A DNA stretch of 64,000 nt, taken from positions 1 through 64,000 of the forward strand of contig JADKFC010000012.1 of assembly GCA_016717655.1 (NCBI GenBank). Reading direction: 5' to 3'. Within the stretch, counting starts at the first letter, position 1. Every line of letters starts with the position of its first letter. The translations under genes and the position numbers were made by a program. The notes beneath the pieces are model-generated. The model had not been told where the DNA came from. It ran no database searches and worked only from the letters and a program-made list of their open reading frames with translations. This DNA comes from Saprospiraceae bacterium. Its GTDB lineage: Bacteria; Bacteroidota; Bacteroidia; Chitinophagales; Saprospiraceae. This document shows, piece by piece, positions 17,781-27,618 of the stretch.

Positions 17781-19250
17781 TCAGAACTTAAATCCTGCGG
17801 TTACAACGATGCGGGTCTGTGTCACTTCATTGTTGACCAGGCTTTCGTCAGCGGGATCAACCAAGACATAGGGCACATAACCTTCTTCAAACTTTCGGAA
17901 TCTAATGCCGAGGTCTACAAAAAAATTGTCCTCTCTAACGCCAATGCCAAAAGAGTTGGTGCGCACCTTTTGCGTGTCGGCGGAAAGCGGACTGTCTCCC
18001 CTTTCTATACCGGCTCGTAACCTTAGGACTCCGATAGCCATTTCGGTTCCCAGTCTCAGATTGACCACAGAGCCCAGGTATTTTTCCACCTCATCATTGA
18101 CATCGATGGTGTTTTGTTCCTCTGCGGGGTCGGTTGAGTGACTGGTGAAATCAAAACGATTGTTGTTGTAGTCAACCCATTCAAGGTCCGCATTGATAAA
18201 TCCCTGGATAGGTCCTAACTTGTAGAGCGTACCGGCACTTCCCACCAAACGGGCAGGGCTTTTAAGCCGGTATTTGAAACTGCCATCCGGAGACCGATTT
18301 TCATAAAACTGTGATTCTCCGTCGTTGTAACTATAATCGAGATTGGTATAATAATCATCATTCAAGGTGTACCAGGTGGGGCTATGGAAGGAACCACCCA
18401 ATCGCAACTGCCGGATCGGGGCATAAACAAAGCCGGCTTTAAAGTTGATACCGGCTCCGGAGGTATTGAGGTATTCAGTGTAATTCAAGGCAGTGAAAAC
18501 GGGATTGGTATTATTGACATCCGTTTCTGCGTATTGTTTTAGTTCCTGGTAGGAAACAAAGGGAACACCAATGGAAGCACCCAGCATAAATTTTTCAGAA
18601 AAGCTACCGCCCCAGCCCAGAGAAAGTTCGTTGATGTATCCTTCCTGATCTACCTCTTGACTTTTATCAACATTTTCAAACCGGTCGAAGTCGGTTTCGT
18701 AGTTTTTATTTTCATCCAGATCATAGATGGCACCAGTGGCATAAGCAGGATAAGCTTCGAAATCATCTAGACCCTCAACCTCTCTGCCATTGGCCCTTTC
18801 GGCAAAACGTTGGGTAATGGAGCCCCGGGTAGAGCCACCGAAGCTGAAGTTTTTATTGAGGTCGGCGATCTTTGAAAAGCCGATGGCAAAAGTTGATCTG
18901 ACTCCGGACCCTTTTCCTGCAAAGACTAGAGAAATGTTATCAACAGAAAAAGAGTTGTACTTGTCTTGGGTAATGCGCTGGGCGTCGTCAACCAAAAAGG
19001 ACGTTGTTTTATTGTTGGTCAGAGAAGGAGAAAAAGTAAACTCGCTTTTTCTGTAGGTTGCCAAACCCGCCGGATTGATGTTGATCACCGAAAAGTCGCC
19101 ACCCATAGCACCGAAAGAAGAACCAACACCCAGGGTGCGTGCAGTGCCACCCGGACTGAAGAACGACCAGCGCACAGCATCAGTAACACCTTGCGCCTGG
19201 GCGGTACATATCAAAATAAGCCCGAAGAGGGTAAGGGTAAAAAATCTCAT
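17781..19250 (-). CDS. OmpP1/FadL-like outer-membrane transport protein
   Basis: The start at 19250 gives the signal peptide MRFFTLTLFGLILICTAQAQ; the longer frame from 19283 is less likely. The mature protein begins with an FadL-like N-terminal section (SPGGTARTLGVGSSFGAMGG, then NINPAGLATYRKSEF), where asparagine-proline-alanine-glycine is typical of the hydrophobic-substrate channel family. The rest is rich in alternating aromatic beta strands and ends in an aromatic residue (GFKF), as expected of an outer-membrane barrel. The family carries fatty acids and other hydrophobic compounds; the substrate here is not known. It converges with the DUF4199 gene, 11 bases apart. Confidence 0.82.
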   Translation of the reverse strand: MRFFTLTLFGLILICTAQAQGVTDAVRWSFFSPGGTARTLGVGSSFGAMGGDFSVININPAGLATYRKSEFTFSPSLTNNKTTSFLVDDAQRITQDKYNSFSVDNISLVFAGKGSGVRSTFAIGFSKIADLNKNFSFGGSTRGSITQRFAERANGREVEGLDDFEAYPAYATGAIYDLDENKNYETDFDRFENVDKSQEVDQEGYINELSLGWGGSFSEKFMLGASIGVPFVSYQELKQYAETDVNNTNPVFTALNYTEYLNTSGAGINFKAGFVYAPIRQLRLGGSFHSPTWYTLNDDYYTNLDYSYNDGESQFYENRSPDGSFKYRLKSPARLVGSAGTLYKLGPIQGFINADLEWVDYNNNRFDFTSHSTDPAEEQNTIDVNDEVEKYLGSVVNLRLGTEMAIGVLRLRAGIERGDSPLSADTQKVRTNSFGIGVREDNFFVDLGIRFRKFEEGYVPYVLVDPADESLVNNEVTQTRIVVTAGFKF

Positions 19251-19345
19251 GATAGAAAGGTCTGAAAGGTAAAGAAAGACCATCCGCAGTACATCATTTT
19301 TTCAACAAGGGACTGCGGATGGTAAAAGGATTTCGTCAACAGTGT

Positions 19346-20536
19346 TTAGCCACCTTTGCGGGGAGATGAAGACCCCCTGCTGCTGCTGCCGCCGCTGCCA
19401 CCAGAAGAAGAGCGTGAACTACTGCCACCACTGCTACCACCTGAATTGCGGGATCCTGAGTCATAGGAACGTGACGACCTGTTTTCATTTCCAGACGACC
19501 TGTTGTTGTCATTGGACCTTGGTCTTTCGTAAGAGCGAGGCTCCTGACTTCTGTTGTTATCTCTTTTAGGTCTGTCTGCCTCAGGTTGTTTGTCCATCTG
19601 AGGTCTGACATCTGATCTACGACCGGGCTCCGTATTGCCAGGATAAGTGCTGCTGCCAGAGCCGGGACCAGATACATCAGATCTCTTGCGATTGTAGATA
19701 CTGGAACGTTCTTCTGGCTTTGTGCTTGGATCGTAGTCACCCTTGCGTTGTCTGGTACTGATCGATGGTCGATCACCATTGCCCTGACTTACATCAGCAG
19801 GGTTGTGGGCTTCCGGACTTACATCGCGTGGAGAAACATCTTTTCTTGGTCCTTCGATCCTACCCTTGGTGCTGGCAACGGAGGAACCACTTTTTCTGCT
19901 TCCGTAATAAGTGCCGTAAGGGTGGTTGTTATTATTATTGTTGTTGCCACCTCCATTGTAGTGGTTTCCATGTCCGTGATTACCATACCAAGGATTGTTC
20001 CAACCACCATATCCATAATAGTTGTTGACATAGTAGTTATTTCCCCAACCCCAGTTGTTGTAGCCCCAATTGTTGTAACCCCAGTTGTTGTAGCCACAGC
20101 TCCAGTTATTCCATCTGTTCCATCTGTTCCAGGATCCCCAGCCGCCATTGCCAACCACAACAACTACGCTGTTGCCACCATACCAAGGGTCGTACCATGA
20201 ATTGTACCATGGATCCCAATAAGGATCTCTCCATGAATACGCCCACAGAGGGGAGTAATATCCTATGCTGTAGGAAGGGCGGTAAAAACGCCTGATGCGA
20301 CTTGAGTATTGATAGTCATCGTAGTCTTCGTAATAACCATCATCGTACTCATCATCGTATTCATAGGAATCATCGTCGTACCCAGAATATTGGGTAGTAG
20401 AATTGTATTGTTGAGCAACCGGATCTTCGATCGAAGTGTTGCTTTTTGGGTCGTAGTAAAGATCGTCAAACTGCGCAAAAGCAGCCGATGCAATACTTAC
20501 CAAGACCAAGGTGGAAACGAACCATCTAAATTTCAT
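19346..20536 (-). CDS. Secreted low-complexity protein with Tyr/Asn/Trp/Gly repeats and Ser-rich tail
   Basis: Family not recognised. The 396-residue product has a signal peptide (MKFRWFVSTLVLVSIASAAFA). An acidic Asp/Tyr-rich block spans about 50-80, and a Trp/Tyr/Asp block (PYWDPWYNSWYDPWYGG) lies near 108-124. Three tandem copies of YNNWG run from about 150, and an Asn run near 200 follows. The last 180 residues are rich in Arg, Ser, Asp and Pro, ending in Gly/Ser repeats. Composition resembles structural or adhesive surface proteins, but no enzymatic motif exists. Reading frame and signal peptide are continuous, which argues for a real gene despite the low complexity. Confidence 0.6.
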   Translation of the reverse strand: MKFRWFVSTLVLVSIASAAFAQFDDLYYDPKSNTSIEDPVAQQYNSTTQYSGYDDDSYEYDDEYDDGYYEDYDDYQYSSRIRRFYRPSYSIGYYSPLWAYSWRDPYWDPWYNSWYDPWYGGNSVVVVVGNGGWGSWNRWNRWNNWSCGYNNWGYNNWGYNNWGWGNNYYVNNYYGYGGWNNPWYGNHGHGNHYNGGGNNNNNNNHPYGTYYGSRKSGSSVASTKGRIEGPRKDVSPRDVSPEAHNPADVSQGNGDRPSISTRQRKGDYDPSTKPEERSSIYNRKRSDVSGPGSGSSTYPGNTEPGRRSDVRPQMDKQPEADRPKRDNNRSQEPRSYERPRSNDNNRSSGNENRSSRSYDSGSRNSGGSSGGSSSRSSSGGSGGSSSRGSSSPRKGG

Positions 20537-20891
20537 TGTTAATGAATTTATTTTCGCAATAATTGATACTCCTGTTTCGCATGCAAGTTAGTGCAAAAGT
20601 GCATGATAAAGCGTTAAGAATGATTTAATGTTTTGACATAAAAAACTTAAGACACAAGATCAAATCTATCTCAACGTTTACATAGGTTTAGACGTAGGTA
20701 AGTGGCAGAAGGTTAAATCCAGGTACAACTTTAAGAAAACCTTTACATATCACAAAAAGCGACAAAGAGTCGTCGGGCAAATAAAATTAAAGAAACTGCA
20801 GAAAAGCTTTATTTTTGTATTGTTATTTCACAATTATTGGCCCGCAACAAAATAAAATAATGTGTAACGGGCCTTCAAAAGAAAACAAGGC
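20537..20891. other. Intergenic region upstream of proS
   Basis: About 355 bases between two divergent genes with no supportable small gene. It contains a TATTTTTG at 20810-20817 that fits the TAnnTTTG -7 consensus, 75 bases before the proS start. No matching -33 box or hairpin was found. Confidence 0.4.
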
Positions 20892-22361
20892 ATGGCAAAA
20901 GAAATTACTCCAAGAGGGGAGAACTATTCACAGTGGTACTTAGATATCGTGAAGAAAGCCGGGCTTGCTGATAATTCAGCGGTGAGGGGTTGTATGGTTA
21001 TAAAGCCCTATGGCTATGCAATTTGGGAAAAGATCAGGGACCAATTAGACAAAATGTTTAAAGAGACCGGTCACGTCAATGCCTATTTCCCGTTGTTTGT
21101 ACCCAAAAGTTTGTTTGAAGCAGAAGAAAAAAATGCTGAAGGGTTTGCCAAGGAGTGCGCCATCGTTACCCATTACAGGTTGAAAGCCGATGAAAATAAC
21201 AAAGGAAAGCTTATCGTTGACCCCGAGGCAAAGTTGGAAGAAGAGCTCATTGTGAGACCTACCAGCGAAGCGATTATCTGGAATACCTACCGCGACTGGA
21301 TTCAATCCTATCGCGACCTGCCTATTTTGATCAACCAATGGGCCAACGTGGTAAGGTGGGAAATGCGTACCCGTCCTTTCTTAAGAACTGCAGAGTTTTT
21401 ATGGCAGGAAGGACATACAGCGCACGCAACAAAGACGGAAGCCATTCAGGAAGCGCAATTGATGCACGACGTTTATGCCCGATTTGCAGAAGAGTGGATG
21501 TCGATGCCTGTAATTAAAGGCGTAAAAACCGAAAATGAAAGGTTTGCAGGGGCAGATGATACCTATACCATCGAAGCCATGATGCAAGACGGCAAAGCCT
21601 TACAAGCAGGAACCTCCCACTTCTTGGGTCAGAATTTTGCCAAGGCCTTTGAAGTAAAATACCTGACAGAACAAAACCAGGAAGAATATGTATGGGCTAC
21701 TTCATGGGGGGTTTCCACCCGATTGATAGGAGGGCTGATCATGACCCACAGCGACGACGAAGGTCTGGTGCTGCCGCCTAAACTTGCACCTATTCAGGTG
21801 GTCATTGTACCTATACCCAAGCCAGAACCCGAATTGATGTTGGTAGCCGACCAGATTGCCGACAAGTTGAGGGCAAGGGGCATTAGTGTGAAGATCGACA
21901 ACGATGAAAAAAACAGACCCGGCTTTAAATTTGCGGAGTATGAGATGAAGGGCATACCTGTGAGATTGGGCCTGGGCAAAAGAGACATCGAAAACAACCA
22001 GGTGGAAGTTGCCAGAAGAGACAACAAGACCAAGACCTCTGCGCCGCTTGAAACCATTGACAGTTATGTGGCAGACTTGTTGGACGAGATCCAGGCCAAC
22101 CTTTTGCAACGGTCAAAGGATTTCAGAGCAGAACGAACCACCATTGCCAATAGTTATGACGAACTCAAGCAGGCACTGGAAGAAAAAGGTGGTTTTGTTT
22201 ATGCCCATTGGGACGGTACCACAGAGACAGAGCTAAAAATCAAAGAAGAGACCAAGGCCACCATCCGATGTCTGCCACTGGAAGGAGAGAAGGAAGAAGG
22301 TGCGTGCATCGTTACGGGAAAACCTTCTGCACAGCGGGTTATTTTTGCGAAGGCGTATTAA
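20892..22361 (+). CDS. proS: Proline--tRNA ligase (short, eukaryote/archaeal-like type)
   Basis: This 489-residue class II synthetase charges tRNA-Pro in the cytoplasm. It lacks the large editing insertion of the long bacterial form and matches the short ProRS type found in many Bacteroidota. Motif 2 is visible as [20 protein letters not shown] (about residues 156-175), with the [14 protein letters not shown] segment before it. Motif 3 is [20 protein letters not shown] (about 277-296). The anticodon-binding domain begins around 305 ([10 protein letters not shown]). It is monocistronic and followed by a strong hairpin terminator at 22420-22443. Confidence 0.95.
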   Translation: MAKEITPRGENYSQWYLDIVKKAGLADNSAVRGCMVIKPYGYAIWEKIRDQLDKMFKETGHVNAYFPLFVPKSLFEAEEKNAEGFAKECAIVTHYRLKADENNKGKLIVDPEAKLEEELIVRPTSEAIIWNTYRDWIQSYRDLPILINQWANVVRWEMRTRPFLRTAEFLWQEGHTAHATKTEAIQEAQLMHDVYARFAEEWMSMPVIKGVKTENERFAGADDTYTIEAMMQDGKALQAGTSHFLGQNFAKAFEVKYLTEQNQEEYVWATSWGVSTRLIGGLIMTHSDDEGLVLPPKLAPIQVVIVPIPKPEPELMLVADQIADKLRARGISVKIDNDEKNRPGFKFAEYEMKGIPVRLGLGKRDIENNQVEVARRDNKTKTSAPLETIDSYVADLLDEIQANLLQRSKDFRAERTTIANSYDELKQALEEKGGFVYAHWDGTTETELKIKEETKATIRCLPLEGEKEEGACIVTGKPSAQRVIFAKAY

Positions 22362-22419
22362 CCGGGTATCGATTTACCAATTTTTGATTTACCGATTTTG
22401 AATATAAAGAATACGGGTG

Positions 22420-22443
22420 GGGCGCATTGAGATGCGCCCTTTT
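22420..22443 (+). terminator. Rho-independent terminator of proS
   Basis: An eight-base-pair stem GGGCGCAT / ATGCGCCC (22420-22427 and 22432-22439) with a TGAG loop, followed by TTTT. It lies 58 bases after the proS stop. Confidence 0.85.
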
Positions 22444-22614
22444 AATGAAGGGCTACCGCATGGTTGTTTTTGATGATTTAAAAACGATTTACTGTCTTCT
22501 CTTTTTGGAAAGATAACATAGCGAAAAAAAACAGAAAAAAATGATAATATTAGGCAGTGACGCCAGTCATTGCCTTTTCTGTTTTTGTGTCATACCTTAT
22601 GGAAAAAACAAGAG

Positions 22615-23085
22615 ATGTCTAAGCGGCAGGGATATCCGTGGTTGTATCTGGTGATGGGTGCGTGCGCGATGTTGTTGGGTGTTTTGTTATACATTTCTGG
22701 AAGGGGCATTTCTTCTGTTGTTTATCAATGGATTCCCGGTTCGTACTACATAGAAAAAACAATGCTTGTTTCGGGGATGGGTGTTTTGTTGCAAGACAAT
22801 CCGATGTTGACCTTCTCTCTTCCTGACGGACTGTGGATGTTTGCTGTCATGTGTGTTCAGCTTTGGATCTGGGATAGAAAATTCACCAACTGGACGTGCG
22901 CCTGGATGGCAATCGTGTATATAGTTTGTATGAGCAACGAAGTCTTACAGATGTCGGGAATAAGTCCTGGAACCTATGATGTAAACGATGTACTATTTAT
23001 GAGTATGGGAGGGATGCTTCCCATATTAATTGAACTCACCATACAAAAAACAAAGAAATGGAAAGATACAAGAATCCAGTATTAG
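22615..23085 (+). CDS. Small membrane protein, possibly VanZ-like
   Basis: The start at 22615 (MSKRQGYPWL) precedes the first transmembrane helix; the longer frame from 22570 is unlikely. The product is 156 residues with about four transmembrane helices (roughly 8-27, 60-90, 98-115 and 125-143). The C-terminal pattern NEVLQMSGISPGTYDVNDVL resembles the E-x-x-Q...G-x-x-D-x-x-D arrangement of VanZ-like proteins, so that assignment is tentative. It overlaps the next gene by 28 bases in another frame and forms an operon of three genes ending in an FG-GAP protein. Confidence 0.55.
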   Translation: MSKRQGYPWLYLVMGACAMLLGVLLYISGRGISSVVYQWIPGSYYIEKTMLVSGMGVLLQDNPMLTFSLPDGLWMFAVMCVQLWIWDRKFTNWTCAWMAIVYIVCMSNEVLQMSGISPGTYDVNDVLFMSMGGMLPILIELTIQKTKKWKDTRIQY

Positions 23086-23534
23086 CGGTCATGTCGGTGG
23101 TGGTTTTTTGGTTGTTGGCCATTGCCAGTTCTCCCCAAATTGGGCTGACGGTTGATTGTAATAAACTACCCACACCTACCACAAAAACATTTACGGTTAC
23201 CATTGTTGTCATGGACCTGGAAACGGATCAGGCGTTGAAGGCAGCCAATGTAATGATTGAACAAAGAAACATTGCTTCGGTTGCTGCATCCGAAACAGAC
23301 TGTAAAATGGAAATGATCAGCAAATCTTCCAGCCTGAAAAACACGGGAGAGGGATCAACCGCTGTATTTACAGTAACAGAAACCAAAAAGTCACCGTACG
23401 ATTATGCACAGGTCTTTTTTATTATTAATAAACCTGGTTACAATGAAGGCACGTGGAGCTTTTCCACACTTACCACAGAATCGACAACCTTTTCCAAAAC
23501 CATTTTTTTAACGCCTAAAGAAATTTATCCATGA
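23058..23534 (+). CDS. Exported protein of unknown function
   Basis: A 158-residue protein with an N-terminal membrane segment or signal peptide (NPVLAVMSVVVFWLLAIASS). A probable single beta-sandwich domain follows: FTVTIVVMDLETDQALKAAN at about 44-63, then VFFIINKPGYNEGTWSF. The pattern resembles carboxypeptidase-regulatory-like or Ig-like folds, but no family can be named. It overlaps both neighbours (28 bases with the membrane protein upstream, four bases with the FG-GAP gene downstream), so the three are almost certainly made together at the cell envelope. Confidence 0.6.
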   Translation: MERYKNPVLAVMSVVVFWLLAIASSPQIGLTVDCNKLPTPTTKTFTVTIVVMDLETDQALKAANVMIEQRNIASVAASETDCKMEMISKSSSLKNTGEGSTAVFTVTETKKSPYDYAQVFFIINKPGYNEGTWSFSTLTTESTTFSKTIFLTPKEIYP

Positions 23535-25033
23535 GACAGTTACAACAAGGATTGATATTGCTGGCTCTGTTAGTGACCAACACCGTTTGGGGCCAAATAT
23601 TTGAATACAAGGGCTCTAACCCTTTTGGATTGGAGCTTACCAAGCCGGATACCAGCGAGCCTGGCATGCGATTTATCTTTTTTGACATAGACAATGATGG
23701 AGACAAAGACGCCATCATTGCGGGAATAGACTCTATCGATCAAAGCCAACAACCGTTTACCTTTAAAAGCATAAAGTTTTTTGTAGCGGTGCAAAAAAAC
23801 GTAGGAGACAGATGGACGCCGGAATTTGAGGGCAGGCAAGCCGCATATAGCGACTTGTTGCAGATGACGGGACTGGTGTATCCGGCAGTGGCCGATTTTA
23901 ATGGTGATCGTTTGCCTGACTTTGTAGTCTGTTGTGATGCCGACGACTACCTGAATTTGAGTGTGCGGTATTTTGAAAGCAAGAGCAGTGGCGGATATAA
24001 CAGCTATTCCGGAGAGCAGCTCAAACTCAATGACTTTTCTGCGGGAAGTTTTTTTGTGCCGGAAATTGCCGACATGGATCAGGATGGCGACCAGGACATT
24101 GTAATGAGTGGCTTTGTGCGCTATTTTGGGGATAACGGAGAAGAAAAAGATGTGGCAACCATGTTGTATGCCAAAAACACGGGTAGTGCCACTGTTCCTC
24201 ACTTTCAAGGCTGGTATCAAAATACCAACGGCATTGCCGCCTTTCTCAACAAGGCCGCTTATTTTATAACCGGTGATTTGGATTTGGACGACGATGTAGA
24301 TCTTTTTACCCTGTGGCAGGACAGTCTTGATGAAGACGTATTGTATGTTGGTGGTATTATCAATGAGCCCCTTGTCAACGGAAAGGCCAACTTTGTATCC
24401 GGCTTGTCGTTTTTAGGCCTGCCTGCAACAGTAGACGATGCAGCATCTATTCCGGCCCTGGCAGATATGGATGGCGACCGGGACCTGGATGTCTTTTTAT
24501 TGGAAAATCTGCTTACAGATACCATGCGACTTGCCTACTACGAAAACATAAGTTGTACCGGACAAATTGACAACAAGGTAGTAAAAACAGGGTCTGTGCT
24601 TAAAGCCAATGCCATTGGAATGACGTATCAATGGATAGACTGTACAACGGGCAAGCTCATTGAAGGCGCCAATCAACAAAGTTTTATACCGCCAACATCC
24701 GGCAGGTATGCCGTGAGAGTGCGTGACAACAAAGGATGTGAAAACCTTTCTTCTTGCGAAGAGGTGGTCATATCCGGCACCGAAGATCCATTAACAGCAT
24801 TTATTGACCTTGGCCCAAGCCCGGCCAAAGACTATGTGTGGATCAGGCACCGCGACGGAAACATCATTGACCAGATCCTCATATATGGAGAAGATGGGAA
24901 AACGGTATTGAACAAACAAAATGCATCATCGAACATTAGACTGGATCTAACCGGGTGGAGTGCCGGTGTTTACCTGGCCGAAATTAAAACAGGCAACAGC
25001 ACAGTACACAAAAAAATAATAGTTGTGCCCTAA
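23531..25033 (+). CDS. FG-GAP/VCBS repeat protein with T9SS C-terminal sorting domain
   Basis: A 500-residue secreted protein with signal peptide MRQLQQGLILLALLVTNTVWG. At least five Asp-rich calcium-loop motifs of the FG-GAP/VCBS type are visible: DIDNDGDKDAII, DFNGDRLPDFVV, DMDQDGDQDIVM, DLDLDDDVDLFT and DMDGDRDLDVFL. This is an integrin-like beta-propeller. After it comes an Ig/PKD-like stretch, and the last 80 residues (LGPSPAKDYVWI ... GWSAGVYLAEI ... KKIIVV) form a type A Por sorting domain. That predicts export by the type IX system to the cell surface. Function is probably binding; no catalytic motif is seen. Confidence 0.85.
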   Translation: MRQLQQGLILLALLVTNTVWGQIFEYKGSNPFGLELTKPDTSEPGMRFIFFDIDNDGDKDAIIAGIDSIDQSQQPFTFKSIKFFVAVQKNVGDRWTPEFEGRQAAYSDLLQMTGLVYPAVADFNGDRLPDFVVCCDADDYLNLSVRYFESKSSGGYNSYSGEQLKLNDFSAGSFFVPEIADMDQDGDQDIVMSGFVRYFGDNGEEKDVATMLYAKNTGSATVPHFQGWYQNTNGIAAFLNKAAYFITGDLDLDDDVDLFTLWQDSLDEDVLYVGGIINEPLVNGKANFVSGLSFLGLPATVDDAASIPALADMDGDRDLDVFLLENLLTDTMRLAYYENISCTGQIDNKVVKTGSVLKANAIGMTYQWIDCTTGKLIEGANQQSFIPPTSGRYAVRVRDNKGCENLSSCEEVVISGTEDPLTAFIDLGPSPAKDYVWIRHRDGNIIDQILIYGEDGKTVLNKQNASSNIRLDLTGWSAGVYLAEIKTGNSTVHKKIIVVP

Positions 25034-25063
25034 TAACCTTGCAGGATATTAAGGTATAAAAAC

Positions 25064-25372
25064 TTAAAAAGAGGCGGACCGGATGTTGATGAGGCCATCA
25101 GTGATGCTGCATCCATCTCCCGCCTCACGGAGGGTATATTTGATGTTGACCCCATAGGGGTATTCATTTCTTACTTCAGGAGAAATCGATTCAGGATACT
25201 GGATGGCCTGATAGGTTTTGCCATCTACTTCTATTACCAGGCCGCCGCAACAGGCGCATTTATTGGTGTCAAATTTTATGACCCGTGCATTGTAAAAACA
25301 GTCTTTATGACAAGCAGAAACAGCAATAGATAAGCAAAACAAGACAAACAACAATCCTTTTTGAATTGGCAT
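25064..25372 (-). CDS. Small predicted lipoprotein
   Basis: The start at 25372 gives MPIQKGLLFVLFCLSIAVSA followed by cysteine, a lipobox-type signal peptide; the longer frame from 25429 is rejected. The mature part is about 83 residues and is rich in cysteine (CHKDC, NKCACCGG, GDGC), which suggests disulfides or metal binding. The rest looks like a small beta domain (LVIEVDGKTYQAIQYPES). I recognise no named family. It converges with the FG-GAP gene and is divergent from the DUF3127 gene. Confidence 0.65.
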   Translation of the reverse strand: MPIQKGLLFVLFCLSIAVSACHKDCFYNARVIKFDTNKCACCGGLVIEVDGKTYQAIQYPESISPEVRNEYPYGVNIKYTLREAGDGCSITDGLINIRSASF

Positions 25373-25526
25373 AATACTTCTTTTAATCAATAAACGATCA
25401 TAAGACAGGAAAGGTGGGGTAGGTAACAACTTATTGTACGATCAAAACAAGGGGCCGGGCTGCACATTATTGCTGAATATTGTATCTTTGTGCCACTCTA
25501 AAAGAACGTTACCAAAACAAACACAC

Positions 25527-25904
25527 ATGAATTTTGAAATAGAAGGCACACTGCACAAGGTGTATGAGGTAGAATCCAAATCCGCCTCTTTCCAAACCCG
25601 CGAATTTGTGATCTCAACAGAGGGAACCTATCCTCAGTTCGTTAAATTTCAAGCGGTTCAAGACCGCACCGGCATTGTTGACGGCTTAAAGGAAGGAGAT
25701 AAGATCAAGGTCTTTTTTGATCTGAGGGGTCGAGAATGGCAGGGAAAGTACTTTACCAATCTCAATGCCTGGAAGGTTGATAAAATGGCAAAAGTTGAAG
25801 TACCGGCACCTCAGGATAGCAATGGCATGCCCCCATCCAACTTTGAACCGTTTACCGATACCGACAACAACACGTTTAACGATTACGGCGATCTGCCGTT
25901 CTAA
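25527..25904 (+). CDS. DUF3127 domain-containing protein
   Basis: The start at 25527 (MNFEIEGTLHKVYE) is chosen; the frame open from 25434 adds 31 residues that do not look coding. The 125-residue product matches DUF3127: QTREFVISTEGTYPQFVKFQ (about residues 23-42), then GDKIKVFFDLRGREWQGKYF and NLNAWKV. The fold is OB-like and resembles single-stranded-DNA-binding proteins. The C-terminus is acidic and flexible and ends in DLPF, like the acidic tail of SSB. A nucleic-acid role is suggested by fold only. A TATCTTTG at 25483-25490 fits a -7 element. Confidence 0.82.
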   Translation: MNFEIEGTLHKVYEVESKSASFQTREFVISTEGTYPQFVKFQAVQDRTGIVDGLKEGDKIKVFFDLRGREWQGKYFTNLNAWKVDKMAKVEVPAPQDSNGMPPSNFEPFTDTDNNTFNDYGDLPF

Positions 25905-26078
25905 GGTGCAACACAAAATTTTGCCAAGCGCCCAAAATCAGGGCCAAAGGCAAATAAAAAATTGCTAAAAGGCGTATTTACAACAATAGAAGCGTAAAAA
26001 AGCGGCTTAAAAAATTTAATTTTGTGTCAATTAAGGCACAATTGTTGCTGATATCTGACTAACACCAATAACAATCTC

Positions 26079-27611
26079 ATGGATTTTAAAAATCTGATTT
26101 CACACTGCAAGGAATATGGTTTCATTTACCCATCGAGCGAGATATATGATGGACTGAGTGCTGTTTATGACTACGGACCGTATGGAGTAGAGTTGAAAAA
26201 CAACATCAAACAGTATTGGTGGAAGTCGATGGTGCAAATGCATGAAAACATTGTTGGGATTGATGCGGCCATCTTTATGCACCCGAAGACCTGGAAGGCT
26301 TCAGGGCACGTAGATGCGTTTAACGATCCTTTGGTCGACAACAAGGACTCAAAAAAAAGATACAGGGCAGACCAGTTGATTGAAGGTTATGCAGAAAAAA
26401 TTGAGGCCAAGATTCAGAAAGACGTAGACAAGGCAAAAGAAAAGTTTGGTGAAAGTTTTGACGAAACAATGTATCGGGCTACCAACCCCAGAGTATTGGA
26501 GAGACAGCAGGAAATAGATGCCGTACTCAAAAGAATGAACGATGCATTGAGAGATGGCAATATGGAAGACCTCGGCGCTCTCATCAACGAATGTGGCATT
26601 ACCTGCGAGGTGAGTGGTTCCAAAAACTGGACAGAAGTAAGGCAGTTTAACCTCATGTTTAACACCCAGCTGGGCAATATCGCAGGAGAAGAAGGCAAGC
26701 TGTATCTAAGACCGGAAACGGCTCAGGGCATCTTTGTCAACTTTCTCAATGTACAAAAATCAACCCGCCAAAAAATACCGTTTGGAATTGCGCAAATAGG
26801 AAAGGCCTTTAGAAACGAAATTGTTGCTCGTCAGTTTATCTTCCGAATGAGGGAGTTTGAGCAGATGGAAATGCAATTTTTCATAAGACCGGGAGAAGAA
26901 ATGCAATGGTATGAATACTGGAAGGAAACCCGGATGAAGTGGCACCTTGCCCTGGGAACACCGCAGTCGAAGTTGCGTTTTCACGATCACGACAACCTGG
27001 CTCACTACGCCAATGCCGCCGTAGATATTCAGTTTGATTTTCCTTTTGGCTTCAGAGAGCTTGAAGGCATCCACAGTAGAACAGACTTTGACCTTACCGA
27101 GCACCAGAAACTCTCTGGTAAGAAGTTGCAGTACTTTGATCCGGAACTCAATGAAAACTATGTGCCTTTTGTAGTGGAAACGTCCATTGGCTGCGATCGT
27201 ATGTTTTTGGCCATGATCAGTCAGGCGCTCAAAGAAGAAAAGGTGCCGGATGCCGATGGCAACGAGTCTACCAGGGAAGTATTAAAACTCCACCCTGCAT
27301 TGGCACCGGTAAAGGTGGCGGTACTTCCACTGTTGAAAAACAAAGAAGAGTTGACGAGTGCAGCAACAGAGGTTTTCAACACCTTAAAAAAACATTTTAA
27401 TTGCCAGTACGACGAGAAAGATGCCATTGGTCGCCGATATAGGAGACAAGATGCCATTGGTACGCCGTATTGCGTAACCATCGACTTTGATACCCTGGAA
27501 AACAACACAGTAACCATCCGAGACAGGGATACCCTGGAACAGGAAAGAGTAAAGATAGAAGACCTGGCTGCCAAGATAGGGCCGAGGGTTAATATGGCAA
27601 GTATCTTATGA
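26079..27611 (+). CDS. glyQS: Glycine--tRNA ligase (single-chain, dimeric type)
   Basis: This 510-residue class II synthetase is the alpha2 type rather than the separate alpha/beta chains. The N-terminus FIYPSSEIYDGLSAVYDYGP is characteristic. Motif 2 lies in AQIGKAFRNEIVARQFIFRM (about residues 239-258) and motif 3 in VVETSIGCDRMFLAM (about 365-379). An anticodon-binding domain spans about 405-500 (PVKVAVLPLL onward). It charges tRNA-Gly in the cytoplasm. A -7-like TAATTTTG lies at 26017-26024. A bidirectional hairpin terminator separates it from the convergent small gene. Confidence 0.95.
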   Translation: MDFKNLISHCKEYGFIYPSSEIYDGLSAVYDYGPYGVELKNNIKQYWWKSMVQMHENIVGIDAAIFMHPKTWKASGHVDAFNDPLVDNKDSKKRYRADQLIEGYAEKIEAKIQKDVDKAKEKFGESFDETMYRATNPRVLERQQEIDAVLKRMNDALRDGNMEDLGALINECGITCEVSGSKNWTEVRQFNLMFNTQLGNIAGEEGKLYLRPETAQGIFVNFLNVQKSTRQKIPFGIAQIGKAFRNEIVARQFIFRMREFEQMEMQFFIRPGEEMQWYEYWKETRMKWHLALGTPQSKLRFHDHDNLAHYANAAVDIQFDFPFGFRELEGIHSRTDFDLTEHQKLSGKKLQYFDPELNENYVPFVVETSIGCDRMFLAMISQALKEEKVPDADGNESTREVLKLHPALAPVKVAVLPLLKNKEELTSAATEVFNTLKKHFNCQYDEKDAIGRRYRRQDAIGTPYCVTIDFDTLENNTVTIRDRDTLEQERVKIEDLAAKIGPRVNMASIL

Positions 27612-27618
27612 CAGACAA

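Noticed and set aside
19748..20200. Long open frame opposite the low-complexity secreted gene
   Set aside because: It is an antisense shadow made of Val/Ile runs caused by the repeat composition; no homology-like pattern or start signal.
23570..24220. 216-codon frame antisense to the FG-GAP gene
   Set aside because: Mirror of calcium-loop codons; the sense strand has signal peptide, repeats and sorting domain.
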